Source of the DNA: an uncultured bacterium
Lineage (GTDB): Bacteria > Planctomycetota > UBA8108 > UBA1146
NCBI GenBank assembly: GCA_913056395.1
Contig: CAJXMG010000008.1
Coordinates: 1-64,000, forward strand
Direction of reading: 5' to 3'
Length of the DNA stretch: 64,000 nt
The notes beneath the pieces were generated by a model. That model saw only the letters and a list, made by a program, of their open reading frames with translations, did not search any database and was not told the DNA's origin. The position numbers were made by a program, and so were the translations under genes. Below, in pieces: positions 42,906 through 51,367 of the stretch (position 1 is the stretch's first letter; every line of letters starts with the position of its first letter).

Positions 42906-43152
42906 AGGACTCTCCTCAAAATCGCAATAGGGCCGTCAAATCAAGTGGGAGTGTGATAGGGCAACTCCCCAACTTTGTAAAAAGAGGACTTTGATTCGTT
43001 TGGTCAGGATCTCTGTCCACAACGAAAACAGTGTCAGTTTCCTCACTACTGTCACTATCCGACTGCTCTTCTAATAACTGTCAGACAGGGTTGCACGAAC
43101 TTTTTGAGTGAAAGTTGCAAATAGAATCAATTTCGTAAATCAAACGGGATGT

Positions 43153-43169
43153 TAAGACAGGTGAGTCAG
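43153..43169. promoter_or_regulatory. 17-bp element shared by the two peroxidase upstream regions, copy B
   Basis: TAAGACAGGTGAGTCAG lies 247 nt before the start codon of copy B and matches 15 of 17 bases of the element upstream of copy A. Function is unknown. Confidence 0.5.
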
Positions 43170-43249
43170 AGTTGATCAGTTTTTCAAACAAATGTCGCTT
43201 GGATTCAGCGGTAGAAATCACAGACAAATCTTCAACTGTCTGAATGAAA

Positions 43250-43273
43250 AAGGCTGGCCAATCGGCCAGCCTT
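43250..43273 (-). terminator. rho-independent terminator of the peroxiredoxin gene
   Basis: A perfect 10-bp stem (AAGGCTGGCC with its complement, loop AATC) is followed on the minus strand by a T run. It lies 47 nt past the peroxiredoxin stop. Confidence 0.9.
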
Positions 43274-43319
43274 CTGAGTTTTCTTTCGGTGGTTTCCAGC
43301 TCGAAACAAGCGGGAAAAA

Positions 43320-43844
43320 CTAGCTCGCAAACTCTTCACCTTTTTTCCAATTTGCCGGGCAAAGACCGCCGGAAACAAAGGCTTGGGTCATGCGCAGCAT
43401 CTCCTCAGGGCTGCGGCTGACGGCGAGGTCATTGACGGAGTGCATGCGAATCGTTCCTTCGGGATCGATCAGCACCATGGCTCTGTAGGCAACCCCAAGA
43501 TCTTCCCGGAGGATGTCGAACGCCTTGCAGAAGGCGTGGGAGGTGTCTGCGATGATCGGGTGGGTGATGGGGCTGGAGAAGGTCTCGCCATCCTCAAACC
43601 ACTTTTTGTGAACGAGGAAGGAGTCTGCGCTGGCACCGATCACTTCAACTCCCTCAGCCTTGAAGTCGTCGAGCAGGTTTTGAATCCCCTGTATTTCCGT
43701 GGGGCAGAGCCCTGAGAAATTGAAGGGGTAGGAATAGATCATGTGCCATTTGCCTGCGAAATCCGCGTGGCTCAGGGCTTTGTTGTCGCCATTCAGGTAA
43801 GCGTTTGCATTCCACTCGGGGGTTTTATTTCCAACCATCGTCAT
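43320..43844 (-). CDS. 2-Cys peroxiredoxin (AhpC/Prx1 type)
   Basis: This 174-residue protein has the thioredoxin-fold peroxiredoxin layout. The peroxidatic Cys is in YPFNFSGLCPTEI near 48. The family Arg (SRSPEEMLRM) and a C-terminal resolving Cys (GGLCPANWKKGEEF) follow, the arrangement of typical 2-Cys enzymes. It reduces hydrogen peroxide and alkyl hydroperoxides in the cytoplasm. The ATG at 43844 was chosen because GGAG lies 6 nt upstream and the fold then starts normally; 38 more in-frame codons upstream look like leader. It ends at a strong hairpin. The reductant partner (AhpF or a thioredoxin system) is not visible here. Confidence 0.94.
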   Translation of the reverse strand: MTMVGNKTPEWNANAYLNGDNKALSHADFAGKWHMIYSYPFNFSGLCPTEIQGIQNLLDDFKAEGVEVIGASADSFLVHKKWFEDGETFSSPITHPIIADTSHAFCKAFDILREDLGVAYRAMVLIDPEGTIRMHSVNDLAVSRSPEEMLRMTQAFVSGGLCPANWKKGEEFAS

Positions 43845-44045
43845 GGGTTTCTCCAAATACTGTTTTTGTGCGAGATTTGCACCGCTAATGATCTCCATGT
43901 AAATTTCAAACTCTCCCAATATCATGAAGCCGCTGCTGCCGATTTGAAACCCCAACACGCAAATAGGTCATCGATTCTTGGAGTTGTCCAATCTTGACCA
44001 TAATCCCGTTTTTGAATAGTTTCAGAAGCCGAGAGGGGCTGTTGA

Positions 44046-45575
44046 TTGAGTCTATCAAAGCAATCGAAGCACAAAAAATCCCGTTCAGGCAAGACCGAAG
44101 AGACCTATGCTGCGATTGATTTAGGTTCGAATTCATTTCATCTGATCGTTCAGAGCATTTCCAGTCAGGGCATTCGCACCCAAGACCGTCTTCGTGAAAG
44201 AGTGCGGTTGGGAGAGGGCATCAATTCTTGCAACTCCCTTACTCAGCAGGTCAAAGATAGAGCAGTGGAATGCTTGAAAAGATTCTGTGAGAGAATCAGG
44301 CCTGTGAAGCCGAGAAACATTCGTGCTGTCGGAACCCAGGCACTTCGCAAACTCGAATCTGATGACCAGTTATTGACAGAATTTGAATCTCATTTGGGGT
44401 GTCCTATCGAGATCATATCTGGAGTGGAAGAAGCCCGTCTTATTTGGTTGGGAGCGAGATCAGAATTTACAGAAGAGCATGAAGAGGTGTTGCTGATCGA
44501 TATAGGAGGCGGCAGTACGGAGTTGGTTTCGGGAAAAGGTGGTGTTTCAAGCCAACTGGCCAGCCTGGAAGTCGGTTGTGTTCAGATCATGAACAGCTTT
44601 TTCAAGGGCGGAGATCTCAGTAAAAATAAATATCAGGATGCGAAGTTGGCGATCGCCATCGAATTGGAGCCTGTGATCAAGAGATTCAAAAGCAGGCCCC
44701 TTCAGAATTATTTTGGCACTTCAGGATCCATTCTCGCTATTTCTAAAATTCTTGGAACATGGGAGGAAGGCCGGCAGATCACCTTGAGAAATTTGAAGGA
44801 GATCCGCGAAAAACTCTTTTCACTTGGAAACGTCAGTGAAATCGATTTGCCGCAGATATCCATGGAGCGAAAAAAGGTATTACCCGGAGGTGTTATAATC
44901 CTTGAAGTCTTGATGCGAGAGTTGAAAATTCAATCTCTAGAGGCGATTCCCGGTGGTTTGCGGGAAGGAATTTTAACAGATCTGATTGGCAGGGATGAGG
45001 GTCTCGATATCCGTGAGCAGACCATTTTGTCAAAGATGAAGAACTTTGGCATTGACGAATCACATGCACTAAGAGTGTCCGATTTGGCGCAACAGATTTA
45101 CCGTTCAACGAAAAAGCCCTGGGGTATTGATACTCTCCAAGTGGCCAACTGGATCCGTTGGTCAGCGTTGCTCCACGAGGCAGGCCTTAGCCTTGGGCAC
45201 GATTCACATACAAGGCATGGCGAATACCTGATTCGAAATTCCGACATGCCTGGATTTTCCTATACAGATCAAAAAATGATGTCATTTCTGGTCAGGAATC
45301 AGAAAAGAAAGATCAATGAGCAGAACTTTTTTGGCCTGGGTCCTATTCAGGTGGCAGACCAGTGTCGACTTCTGCTGATTATTCGATTGGCTGTGTTGTT
45401 GAACCGGTCACGAATAAGTTTGTCCATACCTTTGGAAGTCTCAGCCAGTACAAACACTATCAGCCTTTTCTTTGACAGGGATTGGATAGACGAGCGACCT
45501 CTGACTCAAGCATTGCTGGATCGTGAAAAAGAGCTCTTTGGTAATTTGGGCCTTAATTTGGATTGGAACAGTTAA
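44046..45575 (+). CDS. ppx: exopolyphosphatase / pppGpp phosphohydrolase
   Basis: This 509-residue protein belongs to the actin-fold Ppx/GppA family. YAAIDLGSNSFHL lies near 22-34, LIDIGGGSTELV near 150 and the SGVEEARLIWLG motif near 125. The C-terminal half is a helical HD-like domain (LLHEAGLSLGHDSHTRHG). The length and this second domain match long Ppx such as the E. coli enzyme. Ppx degrades polyphosphate from the chain end and the family also hydrolyses pppGpp. The start is TTG with AGAGGGG 7 nt upstream; no in-frame ATG lies nearby. It is convergent with ppk, with only 8 nt between the two stops. Confidence 0.93.
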   Translation: MSLSKQSKHKKSRSGKTEETYAAIDLGSNSFHLIVQSISSQGIRTQDRLRERVRLGEGINSCNSLTQQVKDRAVECLKRFCERIRPVKPRNIRAVGTQALRKLESDDQLLTEFESHLGCPIEIISGVEEARLIWLGARSEFTEEHEEVLLIDIGGGSTELVSGKGGVSSQLASLEVGCVQIMNSFFKGGDLSKNKYQDAKLAIAIELEPVIKRFKSRPLQNYFGTSGSILAISKILGTWEEGRQITLRNLKEIREKLFSLGNVSEIDLPQISMERKKVLPGGVIILEVLMRELKIQSLEAIPGGLREGILTDLIGRDEGLDIREQTILSKMKNFGIDESHALRVSDLAQQIYRSTKKPWGIDTLQVANWIRWSALLHEAGLSLGHDSHTRHGEYLIRNSDMPGFSYTDQKMMSFLVRNQKRKINEQNFFGLGPIQVADQCRLLLIIRLAVLLNRSRISLSIPLEVSASTNTISLFFDRDWIDERPLTQALLDREKELFGNLGLNLDWNS

Positions 45576-45583
45576 GGCCCAGC

Positions 45584-47710
45584 TCAATAGCCATATTTTT
45601 CAAGTAGCCATTGCTGAGCTGAGTGGGGAGTTTCATCCACAATAATTTTTGAATATTGGGTATTGGGGAGCAACTCCCAGCTTCCCTGATTGTCAGCAAG
45701 GTAGGTCTCGATTCCTTCTTCGATGACCTTGGCCTTGAGTTTCTTGGAACGGATCGGGAACACCAGTTCGAGACGTTTGAAAAAGTTCCGCGGCATCCAA
45801 TCAGCGCTGGCCAGATAAACCTTTTCTTGACCCTGAGCAAAAAACGCAAAAATTCTGGGGTGCTCAAGGAACCTTCCCATCACTGACTTGATGCGTATGT
45901 TTTCCGAGATACCCGGAATTCCAGGTTTCAAAGCGCATGCCCCACGGACGACAAGATCGATCTGGACCCCGGCCTGGGAGGCACGGTACAAGGCCTTTAT
46001 CACTTCGGGTTCTATAAGCGAGTTCATTCTGGCCTTGATCCAGGCTTCCCCTCCCGCTCTAGCGTAATCTGCCTCCTCATTGATCAGTGCCATTATTTTT
46101 TCATGGAGGTGAAAAGGTGCCTGAATCAATGAGTTCAGCTTCGCGACTTTTCCAAGCCCTGTTATCTGTTGAAAAACCTGATGAACGTCCTCGCCGATAG
46201 CATCATCACATGTCAACAGGCCCATGTCTGTATAGGCTTTGACGGTGCCCTCATGGTAGTTTCCGGTGCCCAGATGACAGTACCGTTTAATTTGCCCATG
46301 TTCTCTCCGAACGATCAACATGGTCTTGGCATGGGCTTTATATCCGAAAATTCCGTAGACGACAGTTATGCCCACTTCCTGAAGTCGTGTTGCCAAGTCA
46401 ATATTTGCGACCTCGTCAAAACGTGCGCGCAATTCAACGACAACCGTCACTTCTTTACCGGATTTGGCGGCCTCCATAAGGGCATTAACCAACTTGGAAT
46501 CTTTTGAGGTTCTATAAAGCGCAAGTTTGATTGCCAGAACATCGGGGTCAGTAGAGGCTTCCTTTACCAAGTTGATGACGGGGTCGAAGGATTGGAAAGG
46601 ATGGTGCAACAGGATGTCTTTTTTACGAATGATGTCGAAGGCTGATTTGTCTGAGAGTAATGCTGCTGGCGTTGAGGGCGCAAACTTCCTGAATTTCAGG
46701 TCAGGGCGATCAACCAGATCGTAGAGCATTGCCAATCGGTGCAAATTTACAGGACCATCACAGCGATACAGGTCCTGAGGTTCCATACCAAATTGATTGA
46801 GCAGAAAGTCGACATTTTCATCAGAGCAGTTGTCAGCAACCTCAAGTCGAACCGTTTCACCAAATCTTCTTTGATCCAGCTTTCCCTGGAGTGCTTTCAT
46901 GAGGTCGACAACTTCTTCTTCTTCCACCCACAGGTCACTGTTGCGGGTAACCCGAAACTGAAAGCAGCCCTTGATTTCCATCCCCGGAAAAACAATGTCA
47001 AGATTGGCGTGGATGATCGAAGACAGGAGAACAAACTCCTGCACATCTTTATCAGGGCTTGGAAGTGCAATAATCCTGGGAAGAACTCTTGGAGCCTGGA
47101 CAATGGCCACGCGACTGCTTCGATGAAAAGCATCCTTGCCTTTTAGATTGATGATGAAATTCAGGCTTTTATTGGGAATATTCGGAAATGGATGTGCAGG
47201 ATCGAGGCCTATCGGAGTCAAGACCGGCAAAACCTGTTCAATAAAGTATTTTCGAACCCAATCCTTCTGAGTCGCGTTCCAACTTTGCCGACGAAGAAGG
47301 AAAACACCCTTCTGTTCCAGTGCTGGCAACAAGTTTCGGTTTAATTCCTGATATTGTGCCTCAATCAGGGCCTTCGCTTTTTCTGAAAGAAGAGAATGTA
47401 GAGTGGATGCCTGAATACCGTCGGGTGATTTCAAATCGATATTATAGGCAAGGTGCTCTTTCACACCCGAAACCCTGATTTCAAAAAACTCATCCAGATT
47501 GGAAGTGCAAATCGTCAGGAACCGCAATCTTTCCAGAAGTGGAAAAGATGTGTCTCTGGCAAGATCCAGAACCCGTTGGTTGAACTCCAAAAGTGACAGT
47601 TCCCGATTGATGTACAGTTGTGGATCATCAAGATTTGAATCAGTACCGATCAATTCGCTGAGTCGAGCGGATGGGTAATCCGGGACATTACTTGCTTGAT
47701 AAGAGTTCAT
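45584..47710 (-). CDS. ppk: polyphosphate kinase 1
   Basis: This 708-residue enzyme makes polyphosphate from ATP. The N domain begins YINRELSLLEFNQRVL, the family start. The phospholipase-D-like core holds the autophosphorylated His in RYCHLGTGNYHEGTVKAY near 435, and a second conserved block lies in RGACALKPGIPGISENI. ASADWMPRNFFKRLE comes near the end. Length is standard. The ATG at 47710 has GAGG about 10 nt upstream; a TTG 15 nt earlier is also in frame. The ppx gene faces it, so synthesis and breakdown of polyphosphate are placed side by side, with 3' ends possibly affecting each other. Confidence 0.96.
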   Translation of the reverse strand: MNSYQASNVPDYPSARLSELIGTDSNLDDPQLYINRELSLLEFNQRVLDLARDTSFPLLERLRFLTICTSNLDEFFEIRVSGVKEHLAYNIDLKSPDGIQASTLHSLLSEKAKALIEAQYQELNRNLLPALEQKGVFLLRRQSWNATQKDWVRKYFIEQVLPVLTPIGLDPAHPFPNIPNKSLNFIINLKGKDAFHRSSRVAIVQAPRVLPRIIALPSPDKDVQEFVLLSSIIHANLDIVFPGMEIKGCFQFRVTRNSDLWVEEEEVVDLMKALQGKLDQRRFGETVRLEVADNCSDENVDFLLNQFGMEPQDLYRCDGPVNLHRLAMLYDLVDRPDLKFRKFAPSTPAALLSDKSAFDIIRKKDILLHHPFQSFDPVINLVKEASTDPDVLAIKLALYRTSKDSKLVNALMEAAKSGKEVTVVVELRARFDEVANIDLATRLQEVGITVVYGIFGYKAHAKTMLIVRREHGQIKRYCHLGTGNYHEGTVKAYTDMGLLTCDDAIGEDVHQVFQQITGLGKVAKLNSLIQAPFHLHEKIMALINEEADYARAGGEAWIKARMNSLIEPEVIKALYRASQAGVQIDLVVRGACALKPGIPGISENIRIKSVMGRFLEHPRIFAFFAQGQEKVYLASADWMPRNFFKRLELVFPIRSKKLKAKVIEEGIETYLADNQGSWELLPNTQYSKIIVDETPHSAQQWLLEKYGY

Positions 47711-47891
47711 TTCTCGGTTCCTCAAGGATCAAAGTGGGCACTGACCTCAAAATAGAGTCGAAAACAGATAAAAATCATGCTCGATAGAAATCACCGGCAC
47801 CTCTTACCCTATCGACTCAACAATCCCAGATATACTTGATTCTAGCAGTTTTATTTGGCGACCCGCGGGGGGGGGGCCGGATATGGCTGGA

Positions 47892-48692
47892 TTAACGCGA
47901 ATCGCGGTAGGAGGATCCGGTGCTGGCGACCAATGCCCTCCTCAGACTGGCGGGAATCAGGCCAAGGAGAGTCAACAGTGAGCGATAGAAGAAACCGGGA
48001 ATGCAGTAAACGTTGCCCCGCTCACAATCTTCGAGAGCTTCGCGGGCGACCCGGTCCGAGTTGAGCCACATGAATCCGGGGATGCCTGACATACGCTCAC
48101 GGGTGCCATTGACATCGTGAAACTCGGTCAGCGTAAAGCCCGGGCACAGTGCGGTGACATTGACTCCGCTGCCCTTGCATTCGAGGGACAGGCATTCGGT
48201 AAAGAGATTCATGGCAGTTTTCACTGCGCCATAAAGGGTGTGCCCTGCGGTCCCTGGAATAAACCCGGCAAAGGATGAAACCTGAATGATGCGGCCCTTG
48301 CCCCGTTCTTTCATGCCTGGCAAAAGACGGTGGGTCAATTCGCAAACGGAGAGCAGCAGCACCTGCAGAAAGTCCTCATGCTCTTTCCAGGTTCTGGAGA
48401 GAAATGCACCCGACAACCCGTAACCGGCGTTGTTGATCAGTACCTCAACTTCAACCCCATCCGATTCGAGTCGCTCAACCAGAGGTTCAATTTCCTCGGA
48501 GCGAGCGAGATCCACGGTTTCCACCCGGCACTGAATTCGGTGTTCCCGTTGCAACTCTTCTGCGATCGATTCGAGTCGGTCCTTGCGGCGTGCAACGAGA
48601 ACCAGATCGTAACCGCGGGTAGCGAGCTCGCGGGCGAAGCTGAGGCCGATTCCGGAACTGGCACCGGTGATCAGGGCGACGGGTGTAGACAT
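47892..48692 (-). CDS. short-chain dehydrogenase/reductase (classical SDR, DltE/YqjQ-like)
   Basis: This 266-residue SDR has the TGASSGIG nucleotide loop near 10, NNAGYG near 87, the catalytic Ser in QVSSFAGF and the Tyr-Lys pair in HTLYGAVKTAM near 155. The hydrophobic C-terminal region (FFYRSLLTLLGLIPASLRRALV) is like membrane-associated members. The substrate is unknown; many of this subgroup are annotated as short-chain ketoreductases without proof. The ATG at 48692 with a GGGG-type site upstream was taken as start; 44 earlier codons are open but have no SDR homology. A 10-base G run lies about 20 bp past its stop. Confidence 0.9.
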   Translation of the reverse strand: MSTPVALITGASSGIGLSFARELATRGYDLVLVARRKDRLESIAEELQREHRIQCRVETVDLARSEEIEPLVERLESDGVEVEVLINNAGYGLSGAFLSRTWKEHEDFLQVLLLSVCELTHRLLPGMKERGKGRIIQVSSFAGFIPGTAGHTLYGAVKTAMNLFTECLSLECKGSGVNVTALCPGFTLTEFHDVNGTRERMSGIPGFMWLNSDRVAREALEDCERGNVYCIPGFFYRSLLTLLGLIPASLRRALVASTGSSYRDSR

Positions 48693-48859
48693 GGAAACCC
48701 CAATTCTGAAATGCGGGTCGGGAATCGAACTCCGGAAGCGGGTGATTCCGGCGGAGAGTTCTGGTCTCCCCCCGATCTGTCTGGCAATTTGCTCTCTGGG
48801 TGACGTTGCAGGGGAAATCTCCAACGATTCAGAGGACTGTCAAGGAAACGGTTTAACCG

Positions 48860-49450
48860 ATGCTGAGTGGAATCTACAGACACCTGTTCCGGTCAAACCT
48901 GCATCCTCTGGATCCGCCCCATGTCTGGCGAATCGCCCGTGGCTCAGGTTCCGCGCGCTGGTTTGAGGGAGTTCTGAAGTCCCTGAAGATACGGACCGCC
49001 ATCGATCTTCGTCGCCCCGAGTCCTCCGATGGTACCCGCGGAGAGATCGACTTCTCGGGTTTGGGTGTGACTTATCACAATCTTCATTTGAGATCGTCCC
49101 GATTGCCAAGGCCGGAAGCGGTAGCCCGTTACCTGGAACTGCTTCGCACCTGCGAACGGCCCCTGTTGCTCTATTGCAAAAGGGGGAAGGACAAGACCGG
49201 GTTTGGCTCAGCCCTGTATCGTCACGTCTGTCTGGGGGAGAGCCTGGAGGAGTCGTGGCAGGAGCTGCGGCGGATCCCCTACGGTCATCGAAAGCGGGGG
49301 CATGAAGGCCCCCATGATTTCAAGGCTTTACTGGATCAGCACCGCGCTGCCAATCTGGATCAGTGGGATCTGGATCAATGGGTGAGAGAGGTTTACCCGG
49401 CGATCTTTGAAGACCTCACCGGAGAGCCTGCCGTGATCGACAAGCCCTGA
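48860..49450 (+). CDS. protein tyrosine / dual-specificity phosphatase-like protein with Lys in the P-loop
   Basis: This 196-residue protein resembles small PTP/DSP phosphatases. It has an RxxxAIDLRRPE block near 43 and a P-loop LLLYCKRGKDKTGFGSALYR near 98-118. The canonical loop is HCxxGxDRTG; here the invariant Arg is Lys (KDKTG) and the leading His is Tyr. The nucleophile Cys is kept. The end (RIPYGHRKRGHEG) is like DUF-type phosphatases acting on lipids or nucleotides. Whether it is active is open. The ATG has only a moderate ribosome site. It is divergent from the SDR gene and stands alone on its strand. Confidence 0.72.
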   Translation: MLSGIYRHLFRSNLHPLDPPHVWRIARGSGSARWFEGVLKSLKIRTAIDLRRPESSDGTRGEIDFSGLGVTYHNLHLRSSRLPRPEAVARYLELLRTCERPLLLYCKRGKDKTGFGSALYRHVCLGESLEESWQELRRIPYGHRKRGHEGPHDFKALLDQHRAANLDQWDLDQWVREVYPAIFEDLTGEPAVIDKP

Positions 49451-49481
49451 GTGCATCCCTTCTCTGTTCTCCATAAAAAAC

Positions 49482-49514
49482 CAGGGCCACCGGACGTTGC
49501 ATCCGGAGGCCCTG
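49482..49514 (-). terminator. strong minus-strand rho-independent terminator
   Basis: The arms (49482-49494 and 49502-49514) pair through CAGGGCC and CCGGA with one A-A mismatch and a 7-nt loop. On the minus strand a TTTTTTA run follows. It lies 190 nt beyond the histidine phosphatase stop, so it may end that transcript or an undescribed RNA. Confidence 0.8.
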
Positions 49515-49705
49515 CGAGGAGGTGTGTGCATTTTGAACAAGGGTTGGGGGGGATCGCCAGCCCGCCTTCGGCGCCCCCCCTCCCCATGACCTTAGATCCG
49601 GTCGGGACAGAGGGTCGGACAGGTATTTTCAAAAAAAACCTGATTAGGCGAATTCTGTGTCTATTGGCTGATTGGCGTCATTCTGGCACAAGGGGAATCA
49701 GTGTC
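49515..49705. other. GC-rich potentially structured spacer between phosphatase genes
   Basis: Inside this spacer a G7 tract (49554 and before) and a C7 tract (49574 and after) flank a small GCCTTCGGC hairpin, so either strand could fold strongly. It lies between a plus-strand phosphatase-like gene and a minus-strand histidine phosphatase gene. I searched by eye for SRP, tmRNA, RNase P and 6S hallmarks and found none. No promoter was identified. Confidence 0.4.
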
Positions 49706-50194
49706 TCAATCGCAGGAGGCACCAAATCGGAGTTCCAGAGTTTGGCCGTTTCGCTGATCCCGGGATTCCCCCGGTTGCCAGCTGACCACGTACAAACGGT
49801 CGAAGATGTGTCCGGGGATCCACGGCTGCCCCGACAGCATCTCCATGCCGGAAATCTCGCCACCCGCTTCCTCGACGAAGAGGGGAACGGTGTTTTGGTG
49901 ACCACAGATGACGATGGTTTCACCCGCTTCCACTTCACTGACGACCCTTCGCCAGCGGGGAGCGTCTTCTGCAGAAATTGTCTCGATTCCTGCGCCATTG
50001 ATTGCAGACAGTGGCTCGAGGGTCTGCCGGGTACGGATGTACTCGGTGCAATACATCCGGTGGATAGGGACCCCTTTGAGCAGTTGGGTCAGATCCTTCG
50101 CTCTTTGGCGCCCCTGTTCAGTCAGATCCGGATCTGCTCCGGTACCCTTCTCGGCGTGGCGCAATACGATCATCGTGCAGGGTTTAGGGTTCAT
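49706..50194 (-). CDS. histidine phosphatase-family protein (SixA-like)
   Basis: This 162-residue protein has the RHAE motif (VLRHAEKG near 13) and a second catalytic His in ICGHQNTV near 100, the marks of the histidine phosphatase superfamily. DLTEQGRQRAKDL and YIRTRQT fit SixA-type and broad phosphohistidine or phosphoglycerate-mutase-like phosphatases. The length is near that of SixA. It could act on phosphoproteins or small phosphate esters; sequence does not decide. The ATG at 50194 has AAGGA 6 nt upstream, which is why it was preferred over the longer frame from 50248. It diverges from the RimK-like gene. Confidence 0.85.
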   Translation of the reverse strand: MNPKPCTMIVLRHAEKGTGADPDLTEQGRQRAKDLTQLLKGVPIHRMYCTEYIRTRQTLEPLSAINGAGIETISAEDAPRWRRVVSEVEAGETIVICGHQNTVPLFVEEAGGEISGMEMLSGQPWIPGHIFDRLYVVSWQPGESRDQRNGQTLELRFGASCD

Positions 50195-50350
50195 ACTGTT
50201 CCTTCTCACCAGTGAAGAAGTTGCCAAATTAAGCGATTTTTCCTTCAAAACTTTGCAAAAAATGGCTTAATTACGCCGCACTCATATGCCCCGATTCCAG
50301 CCGGGAAAGAAGGCTGGTTATTCCACCCCGTTTTGGTGGGGAGAATCAAA

Positions 50351-51316
50351 ATGAAAACATGGATCCTCTACAGACTGAATGGCAATCAGATCAGTTCTGA
50401 GTTCTACGAAGTCAATCGCTTGCGGGAAGTTGGCTCTGCCAGAGGTTTTGATCTCGAAGTGATTTCACCGGAACAGGTCGAACTGATCGTGACTCGGGAT
50501 GACCCCAAGTCGATTCGAGTCGACGGTTCAGTGGTCACTCTTCCTGATGTTCTCTTGCCTCGGATGGGAGCGGGAACCACCTACTTTGCATTGTCGGTGA
50601 TTCGGCAGCTGGAACGGTTTGGGGTTCCAACCTATAACGCCTCGACCGCGATCGAGACGGTGAAAGACAAGTTGCATACCCATCAGGTTCTTTCAGCAGC
50701 CAAGTTGCCGATTCCCAGAACCATGTTGGCCAAATTCCCCATCGATCTCGATTTGGTTGGAAGTGTTCTGAATTTTCCGTTGGTCGTCAAAACTCTTTCT
50801 GGATCACAGGGGAGTGGTGTCTTCCTGTGTGAATCCCGCTCCAATTTCAGGGATCTGATGGAGTTGATTCAGGCTACCCAGGCCAACGCCAACTTCATCT
50901 TCCAGGAGTTTGTGGCAGCCAGCCGCGGTTCAGACATTCGTGTGCTGGTGATCGGTGGAAGAGTTGTCGCAGCCATGGAAAGAACGTCCCAGGGTGATGA
51001 CTTCAAGGCCAACTTTTCCCAGGGGGGGACTGTCCGGGAGTTTGCCATCGATCGGGAAGCGGAGTGGTTGGCTTTGGAGAGTGCAAGATTGCTGGGCCTC
51101 GATATCGCCGGAATCGACCTGCTGAAAGATGAGGATGGATACAAAATCTGCGAGGCCAACTCCTCGCCGGGATTTGAAGGCATTGAATCATGCTGCGACG
51201 TCGATGTAGCCTCTGAGATCTTTCAATTCATTGAGTTGCGACTTCACGGCACGCGTAGCAAACCGCAAATCACGTTGCCCAAGTCTGCTCCCGGATTGGT
51301 AAAGTCTGAAGAATGA
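50351..51316 (+). CDS. rimK: RimK-family ATP-grasp ligase
   Basis: This 321-residue protein has the RimK/LysX ATP-grasp pattern. STAIETVKDKLHTHQVL lies near 95, the PLVVKTLSGSQGSGVFL glycine-rich loop near 140, DIRVLVIGGRVVAAM near 195 and the metal-binding LLKDEDGYKICEANSSPGFEGIE near 250. Family members add Glu to ribosomal protein bS6 or join Glu or Asp to other carriers. The bS6 role is the usual assignment, but LysX- or coenzyme F420-type roles need more evidence. The ATG at 50351 has GGGGAG upstream. It precedes ychF by about 50 nt on the same strand. Confidence 0.85.
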   Translation: MKTWILYRLNGNQISSEFYEVNRLREVGSARGFDLEVISPEQVELIVTRDDPKSIRVDGSVVTLPDVLLPRMGAGTTYFALSVIRQLERFGVPTYNASTAIETVKDKLHTHQVLSAAKLPIPRTMLAKFPIDLDLVGSVLNFPLVVKTLSGSQGSGVFLCESRSNFRDLMELIQATQANANFIFQEFVAASRGSDIRVLVIGGRVVAAMERTSQGDDFKANFSQGGTVREFAIDREAEWLALESARLLGLDIAGIDLLKDEDGYKICEANSSPGFEGIESCCDVDVASEIFQFIELRLHGTRSKPQITLPKSAPGLVKSEE

Positions 51317-51367
51317 TCAGTTTCCGGTCCAGTTGACCGGGAAGTCCCAAGGAGTTCAGGAGGCCTG

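Larger units (their letters stand above)
42906..43319. other. gene-free region between peroxidase copy B and the peroxiredoxin
   Basis: About 414 bp hold the upstream region of copy B, a second copy of the 17-bp element at 43153-43169, and the peroxiredoxin terminator at 43250-43273. I see no ORF or RNA gene in it. Confidence 0.6.

Noticed and set aside
49482-49705. SRP RNA, tmRNA, RNase P RNA or 6S RNA
   Set aside because: None of the conserved blocks of these RNAs could be found on either strand, so only an unassigned structured spacer is reported.
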